Shown here piece after piece: positions 35,609-44,585 of a stretch of DNA of 64,000 nucleotides. Numbering within the stretch: position 1 is the stretch's first letter; each line of letters begins with the position of its first letter. The stretch lies in the NCBI RefSeq assembly GCF_016901815.1, contig NZ_JACSNR010000006.1, positions 1 through 64,000 on the forward strand, given 5' to 3'. Made by a program: the position numbers and the translations under genes. The stretch comes from Hydrogenoanaerobacterium saccharovorans. GTDB lineage: Bacteria; Bacillota; Clostridia; Oscillospirales; Ruminococcaceae. Under the pieces are notes generated by a model, which did no database searches, was not told where the DNA came from, and was given only the letters and a program-made list of their open reading frames with translations.

Positions 35609-37351
35609 TTAGCCCAGTTGCCAACGGGCACTCTCGCTCTGGAGCTCCACCATACGGCGGTAGAGGCCTCCGCGCTCCATCAGCTCCGCAGGCGTACCCT
35701 GCTCGGCCACATGGCCGTTTTCCAGCACCACAATGTGGTCGGCTCCCGCCACAGTACGCATCCGGTGGGCAATAACCAGCACCGTCTTGCCTGTCAGCAG
35801 GCGGGAGAGCGCACCCTGCACCTTTGTCTCATTTTCCACATCCAGGCTGGCGGTGGCCTCGTCCAGCAGGACGATGGGGGCGTTCTTCAAAAGCGCCCGG
35901 GCGATGGAGATGCGCTGCCGCTCTCCGCCGGAGAGTTTTGCGCCGTTTTCCCCGATGGGAGTATTATATCCCTGGGGCAGGCGGCAGATGAACTCCCCGC
36001 AGTTGGCGGCCTCAGCCGCGGCCCGCACCTCATCGTCGGTGGCGCCTCGCTTGCCCAGACGGATATTCTCCATCACCGTGTCGTCAAAGAGCACCACATC
36101 CTGGAATACCATAGAGTAATCGGTCAGCAATGCCTCCGGGTCCACCGTGGAGATGTCCACGCCGCCTACCTTGATGCTTCCCTCTGTTACATCCCACAGC
36201 CGGGCAGCCAGTCGGGCGCAGGTACTCTTACCGGACCCGGAAGGACCCACCAGGGCAGTCACTTCGCCCTCCCGGGCGGTAAAGCTCACACCGTCCAGCA
36301 CTTTTTTCCTGTCATAGGCAAACCCCACATGGTCGAACTCAATATCGTAGCCCTTGGGCTGAAACACCTCCGCACCCTCAGCCGTGGGGGTGTCGTAGAT
36401 CTCGTTCATGCGGTCGGCGGATACTTGGGACACAAACATCTCAGCGATGAGAGCCAGGCTCTGGTCAAAAGGCGCATACATGCGGGTAATAACCAGCAGG
36501 AACAAAAACAGCAGCATGAAGTCGATTTGCCCGGAAAGAATCAGGCCGGCTCCCACCAGAATGGTGGTAGCTACCCCCAGGCGCATGATGACGCTGGCCG
36601 CATTGACGAAGATGCCGGTCCCCAGCTCGCCCTGGATGGTGACCTTCTCATGGTCGTCAATCTTCTGATTGAGCCCGGCCAGATAGCGCTCCTCCTGATT
36701 GGTGGCGCGGATCTCCCGGACATTTTCCAGAGCTTCCTGAATGCCGTCGGAGACGCGGATCGCGGCTTTTTTCGTCCGCTCAGAGGTCCGGGCGGAAATC
36801 CTCCGGGTGCCGAACAGCAGGCCAAAAGCCACCGGCACACCCCACAGGCAGGCGATGGCCAGCCGCCAGTCATACACCAGCAGGCACACCGCGATAATCG
36901 TCGTGGAGAGATAGGCACCGTACAGATAACCCAGCACATGGGACCAGACATGCTCCATGCGGTTCACATCGCCCATAATGGTCTCGGTCAGATCCGCCAG
37001 ATCCCGCTTGCCGAAGTAGCCCAAAGGCAGTTTGCGCAGCCGCTCCGCCAGACTGAGACGGGTGGATTTCACCTCGTTATAGACTAGTCCATAGGTGGCG
37101 TAGTACTGCTGAAGATGAGTCACAAAGGAAAGAATCAGGAATACAACCACCAGCCCGAGCAGGAGGGCTGCGTTGGGCAGCGGCTGGTCATCTGTAAAGG
37201 TTCCCATCAGGCTGTACATCAGCAGATACAGGATGCTCATGCCGCCCATGACGACAAGGTTGACAATGACCGTCCAGAAGGTTCCCTTTTTGACATTTTT
37301 GACGCCCTGGTCGGTGAGGGCGTATTTCCTCTGAAAGTTTTTGCTGAACAT
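35609..37351 (-). CDS. ABC exporter-fold transporter, permease-ATPase fusion (second of pair)
   Basis: 580 residues from ATG 37351 (SD GAGAGGGGTGA). Six membrane segments in the first ~310 residues, then an ATPase with Walker A GPSGSGKST, signature LSGGERQ and Walker B VLLDEATASLD. With the gene just upstream it forms a heterodimer. Pairs of this kind serve as drug exporters or, as for YbtPQ and IrtAB, as metallophore importers; the nearby metal genes and shared operator make the second reading attractive but unproven. Confidence 0.9.
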   Translation of the reverse strand: MFSKNFQRKYALTDQGVKNVKKGTFWTVIVNLVVMGGMSILYLLMYSLMGTFTDDQPLPNAALLLGLVVVFLILSFVTHLQQYYATYGLVYNEVKSTRLSLAERLRKLPLGYFGKRDLADLTETIMGDVNRMEHVWSHVLGYLYGAYLSTTIIAVCLLVYDWRLAIACLWGVPVAFGLLFGTRRISARTSERTKKAAIRVSDGIQEALENVREIRATNQEERYLAGLNQKIDDHEKVTIQGELGTGIFVNAASVIMRLGVATTILVGAGLILSGQIDFMLLFLFLLVITRMYAPFDQSLALIAEMFVSQVSADRMNEIYDTPTAEGAEVFQPKGYDIEFDHVGFAYDRKKVLDGVSFTAREGEVTALVGPSGSGKSTCARLAARLWDVTEGSIKVGGVDISTVDPEALLTDYSMVFQDVVLFDDTVMENIRLGKRGATDDEVRAAAEAANCGEFICRLPQGYNTPIGENGAKLSGGERQRISIARALLKNAPIVLLDEATASLDVENETKVQGALSRLLTGKTVLVIAHRMRTVAGADHIVVLENGHVAEQGTPAELMERGGLYRRMVELQSESARWQLG

Positions 37352-37367
37352 ATTCTTCACCCCTCTC

Positions 37368-39161
37368 TCACTGTTCGCTGGTGATCTTCCACTGGACTGC
37401 CTTGTTGTAATCCGCCCACATCCGGGCATAGAGGCCGCTGGAGGCAGTCAGCTCCTGATGGGAGCCCTGCTCCACGATGCGTCCCTCCTCCAACACCAGG
37501 ATCTTGTCCGCACCCACCACAGTAGACAGGCGGTGGGCAATCATGATAACGGTGCGGCCACGGGTCAACTCGGTAAACGCCTTTTGGATCAACGCCTCGT
37601 TCTCTGGGTCAGCAAAGGCGGTGGCTTCATCGAGCACAACGATGGGCGCATCCTTCAGGATGGCCCGGGCCAGGGCGATGCGCTGCTGCTCGCCGCCGGA
37701 GAGATAAGTCCCCTCGGAGCCGATCAGGGTGTCCATGCCCTGGGGCAATTTCTCCAGAATGTCCTCACACTGGGCGGCCTTCAACGCCGAGAGCACCTGC
37801 TCCCGGGTGGCGTTGGGACGGGCGGCCCGGACATTCTCCAAAATGGAGGCTTTGAACAGGCGGCTGTTCTGGAACACAAAGGCGATCTGATCCATGAGTA
37901 CATGGGGATCGATCTGCCGCACATCCACGCCGCCCACCTTCACCACGCCGGAGGTGGCGTCCCAGAAGCGGGGGATCAGACTGGCAGCGGTGGTCTTTCC
38001 GCCGCCGGAGGGCCCTACCAGGGCTACGGTCTGTCCCGGCTCCGCTGTGAAGGACACATGGGAGAGGGCAGAGGTCTGGGCCCCGTCGTATGTAAAGCTC
38101 ACATCTTCAAATTCTACACGGCTGCTTCCGGGGGATTGAGGGTGTTCAGGCACTTTCAGTTCAGGAGCGCACATGACCTGGTCAATGCGCCCCAGCGCAG
38201 TACTGGCCAGCATCATACCGGATGCGGCAAACATGATCTTGGCAAGCGCGGTGGAAATGATGGCGGAGAACACCGCGTAAAAGGCGAAGTTTGTAATAAA
38301 TCCCGCAAAGTCACCGCCGGCCAGAGCTCCGGGAGCCAGGAAAAGAGCCGCAGGCACCAGGAACACAAAAGCGCCCTCAGTAAAGGTCAGATTGATGGAC
38401 TGGGGCACACGGCACACATCGCCCTGATAGTGCTCCGCTTTGGAACTGTAATCCTCAATGGCCTCCTGAAAGGCTTTGAAGGAATAAACGGTCTGCTGGA
38501 AAATCTTGACCACCGGAATGCCCCGGACATACTCGGTGCCCGCCTTGGTCATACGGTCCTGGGCTGCCTGATACTCTGCCATCAGTTTGGCGTTTTTGCC
38601 GCCCATCATAGAGAACATAGCGATAATGGAAATCACCGCCGCCAGCAGGCAGGCCGCGCCCATCCGCCAGTCAAAGACGAACATCAGCACCAGCATGGAC
38701 ACAAACAGGGTGATGGTGCCTACGATGTCCGCCAGATTATGGGCAAGCAGGGTCTCGGTATCGGCCGCCGCCGCATCCAGCCGTCCCCGGATGAGGCCGG
38801 AGGCATTGGAGTCGAAGAAGCCCAGCGGGGCTTTCATCACATGGGCAACGCCCTGCTTGCGAATGTTAGCCGCTGTGCGGAAGGCCGCCAGATGGGTACA
38901 CATCAATCCTGCAAAGTACAGGACGATGCCGGCCACCGCAAAGCCAAAAGCCAGCCAGCCGTATTGAGCGATGTCCTTCGCCCGGGTCCAGTCCGGCGCC
39001 ACAGCGATCAGATCCCGGGCCACCAGCCAGATACAAATGTAGGGTGCCATGCTCAACAGCATGGATACCGCCGACAGAGCCAGCCCCAGGAAGGTCAGCC
39101 TCTTGTGACTGCCTGCGTAGTCCAGCAGGACCGCAACATCACTCTTTTTCTTCTGCTTCAT
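37368..39161 (-). CDS. ABC exporter-fold transporter, permease-ATPase fusion (first of pair)
   Basis: 597 residues; SD AAGGAGG. Six membrane segments, Walker A GPSGGGKTT, signature LSGGEQQR, Walker B VVLDEATAFAD (D-loop altered from the usual SLD, as in asymmetric heterodimers). 16 bases separate it from its partner gene. Preceded by an AGTTAG palindrome and a TetR gene in the same direction. Confidence 0.9.
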   Translation of the reverse strand: MKQKKKSDVAVLLDYAGSHKRLTFLGLALSAVSMLLSMAPYICIWLVARDLIAVAPDWTRAKDIAQYGWLAFGFAVAGIVLYFAGLMCTHLAAFRTAANIRKQGVAHVMKAPLGFFDSNASGLIRGRLDAAAADTETLLAHNLADIVGTITLFVSMLVLMFVFDWRMGAACLLAAVISIIAMFSMMGGKNAKLMAEYQAAQDRMTKAGTEYVRGIPVVKIFQQTVYSFKAFQEAIEDYSSKAEHYQGDVCRVPQSINLTFTEGAFVFLVPAALFLAPGALAGGDFAGFITNFAFYAVFSAIISTALAKIMFAASGMMLASTALGRIDQVMCAPELKVPEHPQSPGSSRVEFEDVSFTYDGAQTSALSHVSFTAEPGQTVALVGPSGGGKTTAASLIPRFWDATSGVVKVGGVDVRQIDPHVLMDQIAFVFQNSRLFKASILENVRAARPNATREQVLSALKAAQCEDILEKLPQGMDTLIGSEGTYLSGGEQQRIALARAILKDAPIVVLDEATAFADPENEALIQKAFTELTRGRTVIMIAHRLSTVVGADKILVLEEGRIVEQGSHQELTASSGLYARMWADYNKAVQWKITSEQ

Positions 39162-39180
39162 GGAAAAACCTCCTTCTTCA

Positions 39181-39198
39181 AGTTAGTAATAACTAACT
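39181..39198. promoter_or_regulatory. AGTTAG-type palindrome upstream of the ABC pair
   Basis: AGTTAGT-AATA-ACTAACT, 18 bp with 7-bp perfect arms, 19 bases upstream of the ABC start. It matches the palindromes at 44556-44574 and 48366-48385 and is probably an operator of one shared regulator. Confidence 0.75.
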
Positions 39199-39219
39199 AA
39201 TATTCAAAAAAGATAGGGG

Positions 39220-39837
39220 TCATCCCCCCATCAATTTCAGCCATCCACCCGTGTAGAAAGTGCGGAACTGTTCTACATCCCGCAGGGCCTGCTCTTTCGG
39301 CATATCATGTACGATGATCTCAAAAAGGCCGCCCATCATTCCGCTGGCGATGATGTGGCAAAGAGACTGGCTCAGTTCCGGGACCTCCCGGCCCAGGCGG
39401 CGGAGAACATCCATGTAACGGAGCGTGTACTCCACCTCCACCTCTACCATGTTGTGGACAAAGTGCTCGTAGCTGGTGCCCTCGGCCTTGCACAGCAGCA
39501 GCTTCACCGGCTCCCGGTGGTCGCAGATATAGTCCACCATCCAATTCACGCACTGGCTGGACTCCAGCCCCATGTGCTCCGGCTGTTCCTGCTCAGGCAG
39601 TTCGGAAAAGGAAGTCTGCGCCTCCATGAACCGCCCCATCAAAGCAGCCGCGTGCGGCTCCACGATGGAGGCAAAAAGCGCCTCCTTGCTGGAGAAATAA
39701 CCGTAGAACGCACCGGTGGTTACCCCGGCATTTTTCACGATCTGCCGCAGAGAAGCCCCTTGAAAGCCCTTGTCCAGAAATTCGGCCATGGCCGCCTCAT
39801 GGATTTTTTCCAGCGTGGCGTTAGACTTTTCTTCCAT
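39220..39837 (-). CDS. TetR/AcrR-family repressor
   Basis: 205 residues from ATG 39837 (SD AAGGAGAG). The N-terminal helix-turn-helix is typical: KIHEAAMAEFLDKGFQGASL, RQIVKNAGVTTGAFYGYF, SSKEALF. The C-terminal ligand domain is unassigned. It is cotranscribed with the two ABC genes and preceded by its own palindromic operator, so it probably represses them in the absence of the ligand. Confidence 0.92.
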   Translation of the reverse strand: MEEKSNATLEKIHEAAMAEFLDKGFQGASLRQIVKNAGVTTGAFYGYFSSKEALFASIVEPHAAALMGRFMEAQTSFSELPEQEQPEHMGLESSQCVNWMVDYICDHREPVKLLLCKAEGTSYEHFVHNMVEVEVEYTLRYMDVLRRLGREVPELSQSLCHIIASGMMGGLFEIIVHDMPKEQALRDVEQFRTFYTGGWLKLMGG

Positions 39838-39849
39838 AGACTCTCTCCT

Positions 39850-39877
39850 TATAACAGCGTTATATAACACTGTTATA
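39850..39877. promoter_or_regulatory. 28-bp palindromic TetR operator
   Basis: TATAACAGCGTTAT and ATAACACTGTTATA are inverted copies with one mismatch in 14. The site lies 12 bases upstream of the tetR start and is the size expected for two TetR dimers or one extended site. Confidence 0.85.
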
Positions 39878-39915
39878 ATACGACTGAAGCAGTAGTTTGT
39901 CAAGTGGAATACGAA

Positions 39916-39943
39916 AAAGCCCGGCGCATATGCGCCGGGCTTT
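39916..39943. terminator. Bidirectional terminator, perfect 28-bp palindrome
   Basis: AAAGCCCGGCGCAT repeated inverted with no loop beyond the centre. It ends the P-type ATPase gene (stop at 39945) and isolates the tetR promoter. Confidence 0.85.
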
Positions 39944-39944
39944 G

Positions 39945-42041
39945 TCAGGAGACTTTATTTTGTTTTGGCTGGGGCAGTGCAGTCATGCTGTGGAGGCTTA
40001 CGCCAAGGGTAGACAGGTTGTGGAGCATGGCGGAGGTGGTTGGAGGCAGGATACCTGCCACGCCAAGACCGATCAGTGCCCCGTTGAACCCGATGACAAA
40101 GCGGTAGTTGTTCTGGATGCGGCACATCAGACCTATGGCCAGCTGCCGCAGGCGCACCAGCTCCCACAGACTGTCGGCGGCAATGGTGATGTCAGCGATC
40201 TCCCTGGCAATGGCGGCCCCGTCGCTGATAGCGATACCGGCGTCCGCCTCAGAGAGGGCCGGAGAGTCGTTGATGCCATCCCCCACCATCAGTACGGTGT
40301 GCCCCTCCCGCCGCATAGCAGCCACATACTCTGCCTTATCCGCTGGGAGAACCCCGGCCCGGAAGTCGTCTACCCCCAGTTGCTCTGCAATGGAAGCAGC
40401 GGTACGGGGGCTGTCCCCGGTCAGCATCACCAGATTTTTTACGCCCAGATTCCGCAGAGCAGAGAGGACCGCCCGTGCCTCCTCCCGCAGAGGATCGGAG
40501 ATGCAGATCACGGCGGAGAGTACCCCGTCGATGGCAAGATAGAGTTGGGAGAACTCTGAAGGCAGCGCGTCGAACTTGGTCCGCTCCTCAGCAGGAACTA
40601 CGCACTTCTCATCCTCGAAGATGAAGTGGGCGCTTCCAATGCGTACCCGTTCCCCGTCCACTGAGCTTGCGATGCCGTGGGCCACCAGATACTCAACCTT
40701 GCCATGGCGCTCCTCGTGGCGCAGCCCCCGACGCTCGGCCGCCTCCACCACGGCGTTGGCCATGGAGTGAGGGAAATGTTCTTCCAAACAGGCGGCAAGA
40801 CGCAGCATTTCCGCTTCTTCCTTTCCGTTGAAGGGGACGACGCAGGCCACCCGGGGGCGGGCATGGGTGAGGGTGCCGGTCTTGTCAAAGACAATAGTAT
40901 CGGCGCTAGCCACAGCCTCCAGGAACTTGCCTCCCTTGACCGTGATGTGCTCCCGCCCCGCCTCACGCATGGCAGAGAGTACCGCCAGGGGCATGGCCAG
41001 CTTCAGGGCACAGGAGAAGTCCACCATGAGCACCGACAAGGCCCGGGTCAAGTTCCTGGTGAGCGCAAGGCTCACCAGGCTGCCGGCAAAGGTATAGGGT
41101 ACCAGCTTGTCTGCCAAGTTGGATGCTTTGGCTTCGGCGGCGGACTTCATCTGCTCTGAATGCTGGATCATCTCCACGATCTGGTCATAGCGGCTCTGGC
41201 CAGAGGCCTGCTTTACCTCCAGCACGGACTCGCCTTCCTCCACCACAGTGCCAGCGTAAACTGTACCGCCGGGCCCCTTGGCTACGGGGACGGACTCACC
41301 GGTGAGGGATGCCTGGTTGACGGTGATCTCCCCTTCCACCACCACGCTGTCCAGGGGAATGACGCTTCCGGCTCGAACCACCACCCAATCGCCGGGCCGG
41401 ATCTGACCGATGGGGGTAAGTACTTCGCCAGCCTCGGTTTTCAGCCACACCCGATCCACGTGGAGAGACAGGCTCTCTGCCAGATCGGCCACAGACTTCT
41501 TTCGTGTCCAATCCTCCAGCAGTTCCCCGATCTCCAGCAGGAACATGACCATGCCGGCGGTATCAAAGTCCCTGCGGAAGACGGAGATCCCGATGGACAA
41601 AGCATCCAACATCTCCACCTTGATCTGACGATGTCCCAGACAGCGCAGACCTCTGTGCAGAAAGGGGATCATGTGCCAAACAATCCGGGCAATCCGCAGC
41701 GGGGCGGGCAAAAACAGGGCAGCTGCTGCTTTTACCGCCACCTTGCCTACCAGTTTCTCTTGGAACTCCCGGTTCAGAGTCCGTGTGCTGTGGTCGGACA
41801 GGGTGACGGACGACTCCGCCCCGGCCCAGGTAAACGCACCGAGGGCGGAGAGGACGGCTTCCCGGTCTCCTGTATAGGTCACGATGACGCAGCAGGTGCG
41901 CTCATGGACCACGGCCTCCCGGATCCAGTGCTGCCCCTTCAGCCAGGTTTCCAGCAGATCCGCCTGGTGGATCGTCATGTTTTTTTGCCGGAGCCGCAGA
42001 CGCATCCGGCCCCGGCTCTCGTGTACGATGGTTGCTCTCAT
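39945..42041 (-). CDS. P1B-type metal ATPase, FezB-like
   Basis: 698 residues. TGES (247-250), phosphorylation motif DKTGT (D386), TGDSPRTA, and GDGINDSPALSEADAG are all intact. The membrane metal site reads DFSCALK (S343-C344) instead of CPC or SPC, so it is not a classical copper, zinc or cobalt pump. The N-terminal ~70 residues have an HMA-like fold pattern without CxxC but with an Arg-rich start (HESRGRMRLRLRQ). These traits, and the DUF6110-like neighbour, recall the P1B-6 ATPases (FezB) that load iron into ferrosomes. Only about six membrane segments are evident. Iron as substrate is inferred. Confidence 0.9.
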   Translation of the reverse strand: MRATIVHESRGRMRLRLRQKNMTIHQADLLETWLKGQHWIREAVVHERTCCVIVTYTGDREAVLSALGAFTWAGAESSVTLSDHSTRTLNREFQEKLVGKVAVKAAAALFLPAPLRIARIVWHMIPFLHRGLRCLGHRQIKVEMLDALSIGISVFRRDFDTAGMVMFLLEIGELLEDWTRKKSVADLAESLSLHVDRVWLKTEAGEVLTPIGQIRPGDWVVVRAGSVIPLDSVVVEGEITVNQASLTGESVPVAKGPGGTVYAGTVVEEGESVLEVKQASGQSRYDQIVEMIQHSEQMKSAAEAKASNLADKLVPYTFAGSLVSLALTRNLTRALSVLMVDFSCALKLAMPLAVLSAMREAGREHITVKGGKFLEAVASADTIVFDKTGTLTHARPRVACVVPFNGKEEAEMLRLAACLEEHFPHSMANAVVEAAERRGLRHEERHGKVEYLVAHGIASSVDGERVRIGSAHFIFEDEKCVVPAEERTKFDALPSEFSQLYLAIDGVLSAVICISDPLREEARAVLSALRNLGVKNLVMLTGDSPRTAASIAEQLGVDDFRAGVLPADKAEYVAAMRREGHTVLMVGDGINDSPALSEADAGIAISDGAAIAREIADITIAADSLWELVRLRQLAIGLMCRIQNNYRFVIGFNGALIGLGVAGILPPTTSAMLHNLSTLGVSLHSMTALPQPKQNKVS

Positions 42042-42095
42042 GCAAGTCTCCTTTCATGAAAAAAGGAGCCGTTTTCCAGCTCCCTTCCGCAGTTT

Positions 42096-42359
42096 TTAGG
42101 CTTCCTGACCTTCCACCTGAGCCTCGGCTTCCTTGGCATCCCGGGCCTCGTTGATGTCCTTGGCAGCGGCCAGAATGTCGGCGGCATTCTCCTGAACAGA
42201 GGTAACGGTCTCCATTACGCTCTCCTTCATCCGCAGACCTGCGGCCGTGATGTGAGTATAAGCCTTCTTGGCATCTTTGCTTGTAAGCAGCTTTATGCCG
42301 GCAGAGCCAAACAGGGCGCCGCCTACAAAGCAGGCCAGTCTGACATAGTGTTTCATCAT
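42096..42359 (-). CDS. Small DUF6110-like membrane-associated protein (FezA-like position)
   Basis: 87 residues. A hydrophobic glycine-rich N-terminal segment (VRLACFVGGALFGSAGIKLL) is followed by a charged amphipathic helix (KEAEAQVEGQEA end). This is the layout of DUF6110 proteins, which sit next to P1B ATPases in clostridia; the comparable small protein of ferrosome loci is needed for the iron organelle. It starts behind SD GAAAGGA and lies 54 bases before the ATPase gene. Confidence 0.75.
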   Translation of the reverse strand: MMKHYVRLACFVGGALFGSAGIKLLTSKDAKKAYTHITAAGLRMKESVMETVTSVQENAADILAAAKDINEARDAKEAEAQVEGQEA

Positions 42360-42385
42360 GAGAATCTTTCCTTTCTGCTATGTGA

Positions 42386-42466
42386 TTATTTGTGTTTGTA
42401 GCCTGTGATCATCACCATGATCATGCAGATCACAGCGCCCCAGGCCCAGAAGCGATGTTGTTTCAT
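42386..42466 (-). CDS. 26-residue membrane peptide (DUF6219-like)
   Basis: Too short for most gene callers but with a near-perfect SD (AGGAGGAGATC) ahead of ATG 42466. Sequence MKQHRFWAWGAVICMIMVMI plus TGYKHK: one membrane segment with basic ends. I recall a family of ~25-residue peptides of this pattern (RFWAW...TGYKHK). It ends 27 bases before the DUF6110-like gene, in the same direction, and is likely part of that transcript. Confidence 0.7.
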   Translation of the reverse strand: MKQHRFWAWGAVICMIMVMITGYKHK

Positions 42467-42561
42467 TGAGATCTCCTCCTGTTCGGAAACAAGCTCGTTC
42501 CGCCGTGTATTGAGATATTATAGCAGACGGGATGCTCCATGTATCACCGAATCAGACGGGA

Positions 42562-43446
42562 TTATGCCGGTTCAGACATTTTTCGATACACAGTTGGCGA
42601 CATGCCATACTGCCGCCGGAAGACGGCGGAGAACTGGCTGGCACTGCTGTATCCCACGGACTGGGCTACCCCCAGCACGCTAAGGGAGGAGTCCCGCAGC
42701 AACTCCGCTGCGCGTTCCATCCGCCGCTGCTGCAGCCAGGTGTGGACCGGCAACCCGTACAGGCGGCGGAACCCCTCCTTGAATGTCGTTGCAGAGACGC
42801 AGGCACGGCGGCTCAAGTTCAAGATGGAGAGAGGTTCGTCCAGATGTGCTTCCATGTATTGACGGGTTTCTGTCAGAATCCGGGTCATCTCCTGATCCAG
42901 CACCGGGGCCATTTCCGCCGCTGGTTCCTCCGGGGCGGAGAGCAGATACAGTAGTTCTACCGACTTCCATACGCACCAGCGCGCTCGCTCGCTCCGGGGC
43001 AAACGATCCAGATCAGCAAAGACCGCCTGGCTCCAGTGAGAGGGACCCTCCACGGCGCAGCCGCCCCGACTGACCATCCACCGCCGCACTTGATCCGTGT
43101 TCAAGTTCAAACCGCCTAACAGGCTGCAAATAGTTTTCAGACTCTCCCGGGCGCCCCGAGCATCCACCGCCACCAGAACACCCTTTAAGCCGGTCTCCAC
43201 TCTGGCATCGGACAGATCAGAAATGTCGGTGAGGAGAAGCACCTGCCGGGTACCGAGCCGCAGAACTGTACCATCCCGTCGAGTCAGGGTGATTCCTCCG
43301 GCGAGGCAGAACAATACCTCAAAGTGCAGAGGCTCCAGCCGAAGGGGCAAAGGGAATGTCTTCTCGCGCAGGGAGAACAGGCAGGCTCGCGCACCAGGCA
43401 TCACTTGTGTCCATTCTCCCTGTTCTGACAAACATTCTGCCAGCAT
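42562..43446 (-). CDS. AraC-family regulator
   Basis: 294 residues, SD GAGGAGG. N-terminal ~150 residues are a cupin-like sensing domain with no assigned ligand; the C-terminal 100 residues carry both AraC helix-turn-helices (LSILNLSRRACVSATTFKEG, and SVLGVAQSVGYSSASQFSAV followed by FRRQYGMSPTVYRK). Regulators of this type (e.g. YbtA) often control metal or siderophore transport. It lies between the HMA gene and the ferrosome-like genes on the same strand. Confidence 0.92.
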   Translation of the reverse strand: MLAECLSEQGEWTQVMPGARACLFSLREKTFPLPLRLEPLHFEVLFCLAGGITLTRRDGTVLRLGTRQVLLLTDISDLSDARVETGLKGVLVAVDARGARESLKTICSLLGGLNLNTDQVRRWMVSRGGCAVEGPSHWSQAVFADLDRLPRSERARWCVWKSVELLYLLSAPEEPAAEMAPVLDQEMTRILTETRQYMEAHLDEPLSILNLSRRACVSATTFKEGFRRLYGLPVHTWLQQRRMERAAELLRDSSLSVLGVAQSVGYSSASQFSAVFRRQYGMSPTVYRKMSEPA

Positions 43447-43484
43447 CCGCTTGCCTCCTCTCCATTGATCTGCGTTTCAGATAC

Positions 43485-43733
43485 TTATCGGCCAAACAGC
43501 CCTTTCTTCTGCCAAGGCTCCTTCCGAATCTCCCCCACATCATAGCCAGTTGAGGAAATAGCCTCCCGTAAAGCCTCTTGATCCAGTTCAGCTTCCGTGA
43601 TTACCACAGTCTCTTTTTTACTCCGAGATGAGGTGACCTTCTTCACCGGAAAGGCTTTCCGCACCGCATCGTTCACATGGCTCTCACACATACCACACAT
43701 CATGCCGCCTACTTGAATTGTGTATTTCCACAT
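43485..43733 (-). CDS. Heavy-metal-associated (HMA) domain protein
   Basis: 82 residues from ATG 43733 (SD GGAGGAAC). MWKYTIQVGGMMCGMCESHV contains the MxCxxC site (GMMCGMC) of copper-chaperone-like HMA domains, extended by a basic tail (EPWQKKGLFGR) with a Cys-free end. It may deliver or sense metal for the neighbouring ATPase. 38 bases separate it from the AraC gene. Confidence 0.88.
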   Translation of the reverse strand: MWKYTIQVGGMMCGMCESHVNDAVRKAFPVKKVTSSRSKKETVVITEAELDQEALREAISSTGYDVGEIRKEPWQKKGLFGR

Positions 43734-43862
43734 CTTCTGTTCCTCCATTCGTCGTAAAGTCCGTTTCACTGGTTCCAGCATATACGGTACACTTCATCAA
43801 AAACATTCCAATGGTTGAATGGCAAGTCAAATGCCGTACTCGACCGCACTATTTTCCACTAT

Positions 43863-44531
43863 TTATGAGATGCCACCCAGTTCTTCATTTTCTAAAAGGC
43901 TGCTGTTTCCCCGCATCGCCAGCACGCAAAGCCAATGCTTTTTCGCATTCCGATTTAGGATGACCTCAGAAAAACCTGCCTCGGTGAGAAAACGGGCAAG
44001 TTGGTCTCCATCGAAGATCCTCATCCCATCAATGACAGAAAGCCACTTGCTGGCGTGGGGATCTTCTCCATCCGACTCATTGACGATCAGAAAGATGCCG
44101 CCCGGCCGCAGAATTCGGTACACCTCTCGGAAGCTCTCCGTGGGACCAGGCCAGAAATATACCGTTTCAAATGCGGTTACCAAATCAAATGCGCCATCCT
44201 CGAAGGGAAGGCAAGACACCTCTCCCTGTATGATACGGCAGCGACCGGCTTGCAGCCCCTTGCGGTTCACACTCCTGGCCTTTTCCACAGATACTTCTGA
44301 ATAGTCCAAGGCGGCGACAGTCGCGGCAGGGTATTTTCGCAAAAGGGCTCGGATATTCCGCCCACCACCGCAGCCCAACTCCGCGATCTCGGTGGGACCT
44401 GTTTCAGGCAAATAGCTAAGGCCCCAATCCGCAAGGGCAGCATGAGCACGATTCATGCTGCCCACCATGCACCTACCCAGCAATCCTTCGGGCTTGCGGG
44501 TATTGTTGAAAAAAGCCCTTAATATTCCCAT
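43863..44531 (-). CDS. Class I SAM-dependent methyltransferase
   Basis: 222 residues, SD GGAGGCAG. Motif I IAELGCGGGRNIR (near 50), ALDYSEVSVEKAR, and post-I FDLVTAFETVYFWPGP are typical of small-molecule methyltransferases of the UbiE/type 11 group. Its promoter region holds the AGTTAG palindrome. Similar enzymes accompany ABC pairs in metallophore loci, which could explain its place here; substrate unknown. Confidence 0.88.
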   Translation of the reverse strand: MGILRAFFNNTRKPEGLLGRCMVGSMNRAHAALADWGLSYLPETGPTEIAELGCGGGRNIRALLRKYPAATVAALDYSEVSVEKARSVNRKGLQAGRCRIIQGEVSCLPFEDGAFDLVTAFETVYFWPGPTESFREVYRILRPGGIFLIVNESDGEDPHASKWLSVIDGMRIFDGDQLARFLTEAGFSEVILNRNAKKHWLCVLAMRGNSSLLENEELGGIS

Positions 44532-44555
44532 AACTGCCTCCAGAAGTCGAATTGC

Positions 44556-44585
44556 GGTTAGCTATAACTAACTTCATTTATTATA
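44556..44585 (-). promoter_or_regulatory. Promoter with AGTTAG-type palindrome ahead of the methyltransferase
   Basis: On the minus strand TATAAT (44580-44585) is followed five bases later by AAGTTAG-TTATAG-CTAACC (44556-44574). The operator would cover the transcription start, as expected for a repressor. Same consensus as 39181-39198 and 48366-48385. Confidence 0.75.
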
